IMG/VR virus record: IMGVR_UViG_3300031566_000041
Span: 1-55,442 of that record
From: a virus
Strand: one strand, 5' to 3'
Length of the DNA: 55,442 bases
Numbering within the stretch: position 1 is the stretch's first letter; each line of letters begins with the position of its first letter. The notes below the pieces were generated by a model. It did not search any database. It saw nothing but the letters and a program-made list of their open reading frames with translations, and was not told the origin of the DNA. Shown piece after piece: positions 16,540 to 23,551 of this stretch. The position numbers and the translations under genes were made by a program.

Positions 16540-16582
16540 AAATTTCCGACACTTTCGCCTCTCCGCCGGTATGTAATCCGGG
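16540..16582 (+). promoter_or_regulatory. Conserved phage promoter element, copy C (post-origin operon)
   Basis: CCGACA (16546-16551), an 18-bp spacer ending in CGCCGG, then TATGTAAT (16570-16577). The -10 block differs from TATATAT in copies A, B, E and F but equals copy D. It lies 40 bp before the next gene and directly after the iterons, so initiator binding could influence it. Confidence 0.75.
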
Positions 16583-16615
16583 TAAACCGAGATTTCATTC
16601 CGGGAGCGAGAAGCA

Positions 16616-17434
16616 ATGAGCCTCTTAAAAATCATGCAGGAACATGCAGACGGGGAAACCGCCGTCAAGGAACCTGCGGGCAAAATCAAGGACGCGAACC
16701 ACGAGGGGTCCGGCCAGGCAAACCCGCCGATCCAGCAACCCGCCCTTTACGTTTCCCCTACGCTCAAGACCTGGGAGACCGACAAGCCGCAACTCTACGC
16801 CCGCGACGTCACCTACGATGACCTCTGCTACCGCCGCCTCGATCCCGAATACTATGCCTGGCTCCGCTCCAAGATCATGCTGGCCAAAAGAGCATGCGAG
16901 TCCGGGCGACTTGCCAAGGCCGCCTATGACGAACTGCGCGGCAAGTTCATGCCCATTCACGAGTGGGCGATGAAAAATTTCGGCGACGGCCAGGTACAAG
17001 AGGCCATCAACCAACTGGATGCCCAGGCCTACGCCCCGCCAATCCCCTGGAAGGCCGGAGACCTGGACAGGCATGCAGCAACAGCGGACAAGGTCGTACC
17101 GAAACCCGAACACCTCTTTCCTCCCAACGGAGAATTCAGATTCGTCCATCCCGTCTCCCCCGAGTCTGTGGCCAAGGTCGATGCCATCAAGGACCAAGCT
17201 CTATCCCTCGACTGGACCGAGACCTCCCTCTACCAGAACCGCGGGCAATTCAAATTCCCCTGCGGCGAGGACTATGGCCTGGTTTGCTTCCTGGAAGGCG
17301 ACAGGCTCATCGGCGAGGTCACCCGCCAGTCCATCGAGATCATCCATCCAGGTCCCCGCGAGAGCCGACTGCGCTTCTATAACTCGCACGTTGACCAGCC
17401 CTGGATCAAGCGGTCGGGAAAGGAGGCCCCATGA
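16616..17434 (+). CDS. Phage protein of unknown function after the origin
   Basis: This 272-residue protein starts at the ATG of MSLLKIMQEHADGE with CGGGAG upstream. No known domain is evident. A Pro-rich linker (about 30-50) is followed by a helical part with YDDLCYRRLDPEYYAWLRSK and a C-terminal beta-rich half containing EDYGLVCFLEGDRLIGEV. It overlaps the next gene by 4 bp in an ATGA-type junction, so both are co-expressed from promoter copy C. The context (between origin and terminase) fits a replication or regulatory accessory protein, but nothing in the sequence proves this. Confidence 0.55.
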   Translation: MSLLKIMQEHADGETAVKEPAGKIKDANHEGSGQANPPIQQPALYVSPTLKTWETDKPQLYARDVTYDDLCYRRLDPEYYAWLRSKIMLAKRACESGRLAKAAYDELRGKFMPIHEWAMKNFGDGQVQEAINQLDAQAYAPPIPWKAGDLDRHAATADKVVPKPEHLFPPNGEFRFVHPVSPESVAKVDAIKDQALSLDWTETSLYQNRGQFKFPCGEDYGLVCFLEGDRLIGEVTRQSIEIIHPGPRESRLRFYNSHVDQPWIKRSGKEAP

Positions 17435-17808
17435 AAAAACGCTATGCCTGCGCCCACGCCGTGCTGCCGGCCGACCTGGTCGAGGCGGTGCAAGCCCACT
17501 TCACCGGGCTGCTCTGGGTGCCGAGCAGCAAGCTGTTCTATGACGAGCGCAAGAAGCTCGTGCTGGCGCTCAAGGAGGAAGGCGTGCCCATCAAGGAGAT
17601 TGCGCGGCTGGCCGGAATCTCACCCCGCCGGGTCCACCAGATCATAAAAAATGAGCGGCCTGACAAAATAATTTCCGGCACTTTTGACGATTCGCCGGTA
17701 TGTAATCAGGTGGAAGGCGTCTCCGACAAGGGGAGTGAAATCCAGCTTAATTTGCTTCCCGCGCCGGAGTCGGATGCATCGGTGCAGAATTCACACGACG
17801 ATGACTGA
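17431..17808 (+). CDS. Helix-turn-helix regulator (Mor or sigma-region-4-like) with internal promoter
   Basis: This 125-residue protein has a helix-turn-helix at about 50-75 (GVPIKEIARLAGISPRRVHQ), preceded by a GLLWVPSS segment and an acidic C-terminus. The arrangement resembles small phage activators of the Mor/C type, but I am not certain of the family. Its 3' third carries a copy of the conserved phage promoter element (17669-17711) embedded in codons after the helix-turn-helix, and it overlaps the next gene by 8 bp. The regulator could therefore control, or be controlled through, its own downstream region. Confidence 0.6.
   Translation: MKKRYACAHAVLPADLVEAVQAHFTGLLWVPSSKLFYDERKKLVLALKEEGVPIKEIARLAGISPRRVHQIIKNERPDKIISGTFDDSPVCNQVEGVSDKGSEIQLNLLPAPESDASVQNSHDDD
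17669..17711 (+). promoter_or_regulatory. Conserved phage promoter element, copy D (inside a coding sequence)
   Basis: CCGGCA (17675-17680, one change from the consensus), an 18-bp spacer ending in CGCCGG, then TATGTAAT (17699-17706). It lies within the helix-turn-helix gene and about 95 bp before the small-terminase candidate. The weak match in the -35 block and its intragenic position suggest a minor or tuned promoter. Confidence 0.65.
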
Positions 17809-18325
17809 CCAAGACCAGAACACTCCCGACGCGGGCCGGGAGATTTGCAAGAGCGACGCCCAGGAGTTGGACAAGTGGGTCCGCAACGAGAAGGTGCGCG
17901 AGAAGGGCCGTGGCGCGCCCGAGGGAAACTTGCGCGGCATGGAGCATGGCATCTATGCCAGCCGCTTCCTGGCCGAGGACGAGAAGAAGATCTTCGACTC
18001 GATCATTGCGCAGCTTTACAAGGACTTTGTGTTCAACAAGAGTTCGGACTTCATGCAGGTGGAGCTGGTCGCGGTTTACTTCATCAAGCTGAGCCGGGCG
18101 CAGGAGGAGGGCAACTGGGATGCGGCCGAGCGCCTGGACCGGATGATCCGCTGCCACTTGAAGGACCTGAAGACCACCAAGATCACCCGCGAGGGAGAGC
18201 TTCCGAACAAGCGGAGCGCGACCCCGGCGCAGTGGGCCTCCGCCCTGGTCAAGAAGCTGGCGGACGAGAAAAACCCCGAGGCAAAACCAGCCCGCGGGCG
18301 AAAACGCAAAAAAGATGGCGCATAA
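17801..18325 (+). CDS. terS: Putative terminase small subunit
   Basis: This protein of about 174 residues carries the GAPEGNLRGMEHGIYASRF segment, which is close to the G-A-P-x-G-N-x-N-x-x-K-H-G signature of many phage small terminase proteins. A helical middle and a strongly basic C-terminus (PARGRKRKKDGA) follow. The small subunit binds phage DNA at the packaging start and delivers it to the large subunit, which is encoded at 20399 after the integrase block. The ATG at 17801 overlaps the previous gene. An open frame from 17684 lies within the previous gene and is not used. Assignment rests on motif and position rather than full-length similarity. Confidence 0.6.
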   Translation: MTDQDQNTPDAGREICKSDAQELDKWVRNEKVREKGRGAPEGNLRGMEHGIYASRFLAEDEKKIFDSIIAQLYKDFVFNKSSDFMQVELVAVYFIKLSRAQEEGNWDAAERLDRMIRCHLKDLKTTKITREGELPNKRSATPAQWASALVKKLADEKNPEAKPARGRKRKKDGA

Positions 18326-18341
18326 CCCCGGAGAGCGAAAA

Positions 18342-18401
18342 ATGAAGAGCCGCTTGTTTCAAAGAGTTGCGGAGCAGCGAGAGGGCAAGAAGGGCGCATA
18401 A
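18342..18401 (+). CDS. Possible 19-residue micro-ORF
   Basis: ATG at 18342 follows GGAGAGCGAAAA and encodes MKSRLFQRVAEQREGKKGA before a TAA. The ribosome-binding site is acceptable and the peptide is basic and helical, but such a short frame could be chance. It sits in the 150-bp gap between the small-terminase candidate and the next gene. Confidence 0.25.
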   Translation: MKSRLFQRVAEQREGKKGA

Positions 18402-18412
18402 GACGTGTTCTC

Positions 18413-18439
18413 TGAAATCCGAGTCAACAGAAATTTCAC
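18413..18439. promoter_or_regulatory. Imperfect inverted repeat TGAAAT ... ATTTCA
   Basis: TGAAATCCGAGTCAAC is followed by AGAAATTTCACTG, giving half-sites TGAAAT and ATTTCA separated by 14 bases. Related half-sites (GTGAAAT, ATTTCAC, GAAATCCG) recur at 44359-44397 in another intergenic region, so this may be an operator for the same regulator. Confidence 0.3.
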
Positions 18440-18476
18440 TGTTTAGGGTCCGCCAACAATGGGACAAGGAAACTTG

Positions 18477-18746
18477 ATGGATAAGACGCGAGCGACAATG
18501 GCCGGGCCGGGACTCCGCGATGACTGGCTGGAGTTCGTCTCCCTGGTTGAACACCGCCTGGAGCAGGGCGCGGTCGAGTATGGCGACTCGACCATGCGCC
18601 GGCCCGCGCTCGAAGTCCTGGACGAGGTGGAGCAGGAGCTACTGGACGTTATGGGCTGGTCGTTCTTCGCCTGGCTGCGGATAAGGCGGCTCAAAGAAAA
18701 GGTGAAAAAAGCGTTGACGGAAATTTCACAAGGGGACGGCGAGTGA
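18477..18746 (+). CDS. Small phage protein, possibly MazG-like or dNTP-related
   Basis: The protein of about 89 residues starts at the second in-frame ATG (18477), which has AAGGAA 5-7 bases upstream. An ATG at 18459 is also open. The core EYGDSTMRRPALEVLDEVEQ and ELLDVMGWSFFAWLRIRRL resembles short phage proteins related to MazG-type pyrophosphohydrolases, in which acidic residues in E-x-x-E and E-L-x-D positions bind magnesium. The match is partial and the protein is short. It is separated by only 11 bp from the end of the convergent integrase gene. Confidence 0.5.
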   Translation: MDKTRATMAGPGLRDDWLEFVSLVEHRLEQGAVEYGDSTMRRPALEVLDEVEQELLDVMGWSFFAWLRIRRLKEKVKKALTEISQGDGE

Positions 18747-18757
18747 AGGCGCGGCGC

Positions 18758-19705
18758 TCACAGGCGCTCGATGGCCTCTTCCAGGACGCCGTCCACGAGG
18801 TGGGTATAGACCTGGGTGGTGGAAAGGTCGCGGTGGCCGAGCGCACGCTGGACCACCAGGATGTCGCCGGTCTTGCTGTAGAGGTGGGTAGCGAAGGTGT
18901 GGCGCAGGGCGTGGGGGCCGATGTGCTTGGCGATCCCGGCGGCTTCGAGCCAGTGTTCGAGCCTGCGGGCGACCTGGCGTGGGCCCAGGCGGGTCTCGCG
19001 GTTGGAGAGGAACAGCGCGGAGCACTCTCCGTTCCCAACGCGGCGGCGCTCGGCGAGATACGAACGGAGCAATGAGCGGAGGTCGGTCTTGAGGAACTTC
19101 AGTTGCGGGACATTGCCCTTGGCGTGGCGGACGCGGAGATGCTTGGCGTCCAGGTCCACGTCATCGAGGTCGAGGTCCACAAGCTCCTGGAGCCGGATGC
19201 CGGTGCCCAGGAATAGCTCGATGATGAGCCGGTCCCTGGTCGCCATTGCCGATGCCTGGCCCCGGAGTTCCTTGAGTAGCCGCTTCTTTTCGGCCTCGGT
19301 GAGGAACACCGGGGGCGTGCGCGGGAGCCGGCGCAGGGTGACCGAGCGGGCCGCGTTCTCCGGGGTCAGGCCGGTGTCCTTGGCCCAGGCGAAGAACGAG
19401 CGGAGCGCGGCCTTGAAGCGGTGCAGGGACGCGGGCGAGCGCGGCTCCCCTTGCGATGTGCGGGCGATATCGGGCGAGGTCAGGGCCTCGTCCAGCATTC
19501 CCGGCGTGATTCGGTCCAGCGAAAGGCCCGGGTGCCTTTCGGTCAGCACCCGGGCCAGGGTCATGAGGTCGCGCTGGTATGCGCTGATGGTGTTCGGGGA
19601 GCGGCCTTGGGCTTCAAGCCTCTGGCTGAAGGCGAGCACCGCCTGCTCAATAGGTTCAGGACTGGGCAGTAGCCTTATCGGACTTGCGTTTCTTTGCGGG
19701 GTCAT
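18758..19705 (-). CDS. int: Tyrosine recombinase (phage integrase, XerC/D-like)
   Basis: This 315-residue protein has an N-terminal core-binding domain (about 18-110) and a catalytic domain with the full set of residues: Arg171 (GIRLQEL), Lys196 by position, His265-x2-Arg268 (HALRHTFAT), His291 (LGH) and the nucleophile Tyr300 (VYTHL). The length and sequence are XerC/D-like. It is the likely integrase or dimer-resolving recombinase. The ATG at 19705 has a strong AAGGAGG site, yet it overlaps the upstream gene by 50 bp. It is encoded opposite to the structural genes, together with two small proteins, and no phage-type promoter element is seen upstream. Confidence 0.93.
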   Translation of the reverse strand: MTPQRNASPIRLLPSPEPIEQAVLAFSQRLEAQGRSPNTISAYQRDLMTLARVLTERHPGLSLDRITPGMLDEALTSPDIARTSQGEPRSPASLHRFKAALRSFFAWAKDTGLTPENAARSVTLRRLPRTPPVFLTEAEKKRLLKELRGQASAMATRDRLIIELFLGTGIRLQELVDLDLDDVDLDAKHLRVRHAKGNVPQLKFLKTDLRSLLRSYLAERRRVGNGECSALFLSNRETRLGPRQVARRLEHWLEAAGIAKHIGPHALRHTFATHLYSKTGDILVVQRALGHRDLSTTQVYTHLVDGVLEEAIERL

Positions 19706-20057
19706 CCTGCTCCTCCTTTACGGCGTCCCGGCCCATGGGCGTGTCCTTGGGAAGCGGGAGCTTATCAATCCTTTTGGTCTCCTTGGCCCAGACCAGGAAC
19801 ATGCGCATCACGCGCATGGTCTTGTCCACCGTGGGCTTGGCGCGGGGCTTGCCGTCCGGGAGTTTGAGCAGGTCGTCGGACTTGAAGAACTTGCCCACAT
19901 GCTGGGGCAGGATGGTGTTGAGCTTCCGGTCCGCGCCGAAGTGGGCCTCGATCTGTTCGAAATCCTTGCCGTAAGTGTAAATCGTCCGTTCCTTCTTCCC
20001 CTGGGTCTTGAGGTGCGCGAGGTAAGTTTGCGCGGCCTCATGCAGTGTCTCGGTCAT
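19656..20057 (-). CDS. Stand-alone recombinase core-binding-domain protein
   Basis: This 133-residue protein resembles only the N-terminal SAM-like core-binding domain of tyrosine recombinases (TYLAHLKTQGKKERTIYTYG, then a MRMFLVWAKET helix). It has no catalytic domain and ends in a charged tail. It directly precedes the complete integrase and overlaps it by 50 bp. Proteins of this size and pattern occur next to integrases in some bacterial genomes. It could be an accessory DNA-binding or directionality factor that competes for core sites. It does not look like a broken integrase, because the frame is intact and ends cleanly. Confidence 0.7.
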   Translation of the reverse strand: MTETLHEAAQTYLAHLKTQGKKERTIYTYGKDFEQIEAHFGADRKLNTILPQHVGKFFKSDDLLKLPDGKPRAKPTVDKTMRVMRMFLVWAKETKRIDKLPLPKDTPMGRDAVKEEQDDPAKKRKSDKATAQS

Positions 20058-20072
20058 AGTCGGTCTCCTTTC

Positions 20073-20261
20073 TTAGTTTGGGTTCGCGGTGTGTTCGCAC
20101 CGCAGCCTTGCGGCGGTCCGAACCCGGACCTGTCGCCGCGTTTCCTTGTTCACGCCCGTCCATCCGCCGTTCGGATGCTCGGCTTCGAGCCGCACCGGGA
20201 CGAGCTTGCCGGACACCTTGACCAGGTAGGTCCGGCCAACCTCGACGTCCTTTCTTTTCAT
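20073..20261 (-). CDS. Small conserved beta-rich protein upstream of the integrase
   Basis: This 62-residue protein contains KDVEVGRTYLVKVSGKLVPV and a basic VRVRTAARLRC tail. It looks like a small SH3-like or KOW-like beta-barrel with nucleic-acid-binding character. Similar tiny proteins (G-x-T-Y-x-x-K-V-S-G-K-L-V-P-V-R) accompany integrases and mobile elements in diverse bacteria. A strong AAGGAGG site precedes the ATG. It may be an excisionase-like factor, but this is inference from position only. Confidence 0.6.
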   Translation of the reverse strand: MKRKDVEVGRTYLVKVSGKLVPVRLEAEHPNGGWTGVNKETRRQVRVRTAARLRCEHTANPN

Positions 20262-20318
20262 GTCTGCCTCCTTTCCGTGGGGTCAATCCCGCGCCGTCCG
20301 ATTATGTCGGCGCATACA

Positions 20319-20348
20319 CATACACGCTTCTATTCAGCCGGAAGTCAA
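20319..20348 (-). promoter_or_regulatory. Weak sigma70-like promoter candidate for the integrase operon
   Basis: On the minus strand TTGACT (20348-20343) is followed after 18 bases by TGTATG (20324-20319). It is about 60 bp upstream of the 62-residue protein gene and differs from the repeated phage element, suggesting that the integrase is under host control. The -10 match is poor. Confidence 0.3.
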
Positions 20349-20398
20349 GGCATTTCTGATAGTATTTTCGAGGGCCGGAATACTGGGGAGATGGGGTC

Positions 20399-21925
20399 AT
20401 GGCGGGCCTAAAACCCAGGGACCGCCGTCTGGCGGAAACGCTGATGAACCCGGTCCTGTGGGGCCAGGCTTACCTCAAGAACCGAGACGAGACGCCCCGG
20501 AGCTACTGGCCGCACCAGGCCGAGGACCTGCTCTGCGAGGTCAGGAACATCATCCACCTGGATGGCCGGGACGCGGGCAAGAGCGTGAACATCACCACCG
20601 ACGCGCTCCACTTCGCCTTCATCACCACCGGCGGCCAGGGCCTGATCGCCGCGCCTCACCAGGGCCATCTCGATACCCTGATCGAGGAGATCGAGTTCCA
20701 ACTGGAATCCAACCCGGACCTGATGGACAGCATCGCCATCAGCAAGTACGGCAAGCCCAAGATTCACCGCAAGCCCTACTTCCGGCTGGAGTTCGCCAAC
20801 GGCTCGATCCTTTACTTCCGACCGGCGGGGGCTTACGGCGACTCGTTCCGCTCGCTGCACGTGGACCGGGTCTGGGTTGACGAGGGCGCGTGGCTCTCCG
20901 AGAAAGCGTGGAAGGCCCTGCGCCAGTGCCTCAAGGCCAACGGCAAGCTGCGGATTTACTCGACTCCCAACGGTCTGCGCAACACCACCTATTACCGCCT
21001 CACATCCTCGGACCAGTTCAAGGTCTTCCGCTGGCCCTCGTGGTTGAATCCGGCTTGGAGCGAAGAGCGCGAGTCGGAGCTAATCGAATTCTATGGAGGC
21101 AAGGACACCGCGGGCTGGCAGCATGAGGTCGCGGGTGAACACGGCAAGCCCTCCTACGGCGCGTTCAACATCGAGTACCTGACCCTGTGCCGGCAGGAGC
21201 TATTGGAATACCAGAAGGTGGTGATTACTGGCGACGAGCTAAAGAACTGCGAGACCGAGGATGACTCCTGCGACCGGCTGGAGATGCTCCTCAATCTCAT
21301 GCCGCAGACCGGCACGTTCTGGATCGGCGGCGACCTGGGCTATACCAACGACCCCACCGAGCTCGTGGTCTTCCGGGAGAGCGAAGCCGGCGAGCGGTCG
21401 GTGCTGAAGCTCATTCTGCGCGTCCACATGGAGCACGTGACCTATCCTCACATCGCCCAGGCCATTGCTCTGCTCGAACGATACTTCTCGCCGGTCGGGA
21501 TCGGCGTGGACAACGGCGGCAACGGCCTGGCTGTGGTCCAGGAGCTATTGACGCTCGACAAGTACAAGCCGCTCCAGTTGGAGGGACGGTTGGCCGGGTA
21601 TGACTTCGGCGGAATGACGACCCTGGCGGTGCGGGACGGCCATGAGGTCAAGAAGCGGACCAAGGAGCTGATGACGAGCCTCATCAACGGCGCGCTCCAG
21701 AGGAAGCAACTCATCTTCCCAGCCGATGATATGGAGATCGAGGACCAGTTCACCACGCACACCTACACACTGCGGGACGGCAAGGTGATCTACGGGAAGG
21801 GCAACGACCACATCGTTGACGCGGTGCGTTGCGCCATACTCGCCCGCGAGCAGGGCAACTTGAACGGGGCCGGCCAGGAGACGGTCCACTTGGTGCCGCT
21901 GATGACGGAGCCGGTGTTTATTTAG
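20399..21925 (+). CDS. terL: Terminase large subunit
   Basis: This 508-residue protein has Walker A in HLDGRDAGKS near residue 58, Walker B VWVDEG and a coupling YSTPNG segment. The C-terminal RNase-H-like nuclease carries acidic motifs GGDLGYTNDP, GVDNGG and HIVDAVRCA. It is the ATP-driven motor that packages DNA and cuts the concatemer, docking on the portal encoded next. The ATG at 20399 follows GGGGAGATGGGG. The small-terminase candidate is separated from it by the divergent integrase operon, which is unusual and may reflect insertion of the integrase block. Confidence 0.93.
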   Translation: MAGLKPRDRRLAETLMNPVLWGQAYLKNRDETPRSYWPHQAEDLLCEVRNIIHLDGRDAGKSVNITTDALHFAFITTGGQGLIAAPHQGHLDTLIEEIEFQLESNPDLMDSIAISKYGKPKIHRKPYFRLEFANGSILYFRPAGAYGDSFRSLHVDRVWVDEGAWLSEKAWKALRQCLKANGKLRIYSTPNGLRNTTYYRLTSSDQFKVFRWPSWLNPAWSEERESELIEFYGGKDTAGWQHEVAGEHGKPSYGAFNIEYLTLCRQELLEYQKVVITGDELKNCETEDDSCDRLEMLLNLMPQTGTFWIGGDLGYTNDPTELVVFRESEAGERSVLKLILRVHMEHVTYPHIAQAIALLERYFSPVGIGVDNGGNGLAVVQELLTLDKYKPLQLEGRLAGYDFGGMTTLAVRDGHEVKKRTKELMTSLINGALQRKQLIFPADDMEIEDQFTTHTYTLRDGKVIYGKGNDHIVDAVRCAILAREQGNLNGAGQETVHLVPLMTEPVFI

Positions 21926-21948
21926 CGTTTGGCCCAAGGGCTGCCAGT

Positions 21949-22004
21949 TAGCCTGGCCTTGGCTACATACCCCTAAAGGCGATCTCATCTCGCGCCGTGG
22001 CGCG
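21949..22004 (+). other. Two short stem-loops between terminase and portal genes
   Basis: TAGCC (21949-21953) pairs with GGCTA (21961-21965), and CGCGCC (21991-21996) pairs with GGCGCG (21999-22004). Neither is followed by a T-run. They may act as RNA-stability or processing elements in the 117-bp leader before the GTG start of the portal gene. Confidence 0.25.
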
Positions 22005-22042
22005 AATGTGGCGCTCACAGGGCTAAAACAAGCGAGGTTGCA

Positions 22043-23539
22043 GTGGAAGGGAAAGGACAAATCACGAACGAAGACCTCCTGGCGCAGGGGGTGATTATCG
22101 CGCCGCTGGCATCGGCTGCGGCCCTGGACCCGGCGGTGTTCGCCAAGGTCTCGGCGAACGAGGCCATTCCCGTGACCTGGGAAGACCGGGCGCGGAGGGC
22201 CTGGGAGTATTACGTTGAGGAGCCGCTGGTCAAAAACTGCGTGAACTCCTGGCGAACCTTCGCCGTGGGCGACGAGATTAAAGTCGCCAGCGATGACGCG
22301 GGCGTGAAGGAGGCCGCCAGCGAACTGGCTTACAAGATTAGCGTCTCGGCCTTCGTGAAGGCCATGATCCTGCAACTGCTGGTCAAGGGCGACGCCATCG
22401 GGTTCAAGGGCTACACCAAGGACGGCAAGGACATCGAGGAGGTCGTGTGCGTGAACCCGATCTCGGTCAAGGTCCGGTACGAGAACGGCGAACTGGTCGA
22501 GGCCAAGCAATACCCCGAGGACGCGCCGAGCGCGGGAGACGCCCTGAATCTGCCGGTCAAACAGGTGCTCCACCTCAAATGGGACGCCCCGCCCTTCTCG
22601 CCGCGCGGCAACTCACTGGTGCTCCCCGCGTTCCAGTCCATCGAACTCCTGCGCGACTATCGCCGGGCCGAACAAGCCATTGCCAAGCGCTGGGCCACTC
22701 CCTTCCGGCTGCTCAAGGTCGGCGGCGCTTATGGCCAGAAAATGGTCATGCCCGACCAGACCATGCTGGAGCAGGTCCGGGATATGGTGAACAAGATGGA
22801 CCTGAAGAGCGGGCTGGTGGTCCCATTCTACGTCACGGTCGAGACCCACGGGACCGAAGGCCAAGTCCTCAACGTCGAGGACAAGGTCAAGGAGGTCAAG
22901 GAAGACATCATGGTCGCGCTCGGGCTGTCGCGCACGCTCATCACGGGCGACGGCCCCAACTTCGCCACGGCCTCGGTGAGCCTGCAGAAGATGCTGGTCA
23001 TGATCCGGGAGATCAAGCAGGCCGCCCGCGACATCCTGGCCTGGGTCTTTGACGACTGGATGGAACTCAAGGGGCATAAGGACAAGACCCTCCAGTTTCT
23101 GTTCAACGATCTTGACCCCAGCGACGCGGTGGACGTGAAGCGCCTGCTCATCGAACTCTATGACCGCAAGCTCATCAGCCGGGCGAGCCTGCAGCTGAAG
23201 ATGGACCTCGACCCGGACATCGAGGCGGCCAATAGGGAGAGCGAGAAGAAGTCGGTGGACCTGCTGGATGAGAAGCAGATCAAGCCCATCGTGGACATGG
23301 TCATGGCCGGGATCATGGGCGTGGAGGTCGCGCAGAAGATGCTCGGCCTGGACCCGGCGGCGAACAAGGCGAGCGCATCGGTGGAGGCCGACTATGCCCG
23401 GGCAATCGGTGACGAGGTCTGCGACTCGTGCGCTCACTTCGACGAGGAGAAGAACCATTGCCGGGCGCGGAAATCCGAGACAACTTTTTCTTCACCAGCC
23501 TGCCGCTTCTTCGACGCCCGCATTGCCCCGGCAAGCTGA
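22043..23539 (+). CDS. Portal protein with an extra C-terminal cysteine cluster
   Basis: The 498-residue portal-like protein starts at GTG with GAGGT upstream. The order WEDRARRAWEYYVEEPLVKN, LLVKGDAIGFKGY, VLHLKWD and ITGDGPNFATASVSLQKM is typical of portal proteins, and a MuF-type minor head gene follows, the usual neighbour. Portals form the twelve-fold ring at the capsid vertex through which DNA enters. The last 40 residues carry Cys460-x2-Cys463-x9-Cys473-x13-Cys487 (CDSCAHF ... ACRFFDA), a metal- or Fe-S-binding pattern not part of standard portals. Confidence 0.88.
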   Translation: MEGKGQITNEDLLAQGVIIAPLASAAALDPAVFAKVSANEAIPVTWEDRARRAWEYYVEEPLVKNCVNSWRTFAVGDEIKVASDDAGVKEAASELAYKISVSAFVKAMILQLLVKGDAIGFKGYTKDGKDIEEVVCVNPISVKVRYENGELVEAKQYPEDAPSAGDALNLPVKQVLHLKWDAPPFSPRGNSLVLPAFQSIELLRDYRRAEQAIAKRWATPFRLLKVGGAYGQKMVMPDQTMLEQVRDMVNKMDLKSGLVVPFYVTVETHGTEGQVLNVEDKVKEVKEDIMVALGLSRTLITGDGPNFATASVSLQKMLVMIREIKQAARDILAWVFDDWMELKGHKDKTLQFLFNDLDPSDAVDVKRLLIELYDRKLISRASLQLKMDLDPDIEAANRESEKKSVDLLDEKQIKPIVDMVMAGIMGVEVAQKMLGLDPAANKASASVEADYARAIGDEVCDSCAHFDEEKNHCRARKSETTFSSPACRFFDARIAPAS

Positions 23540-23551
23540 TCGGAGTCGTCC

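Noticed and set aside
19656-20057. Integrase fragment or pseudogene
   Set aside because: Intact frame with own start and ribosome-binding arrangement and no remnant of a catalytic domain; treated as a stand-alone protein.
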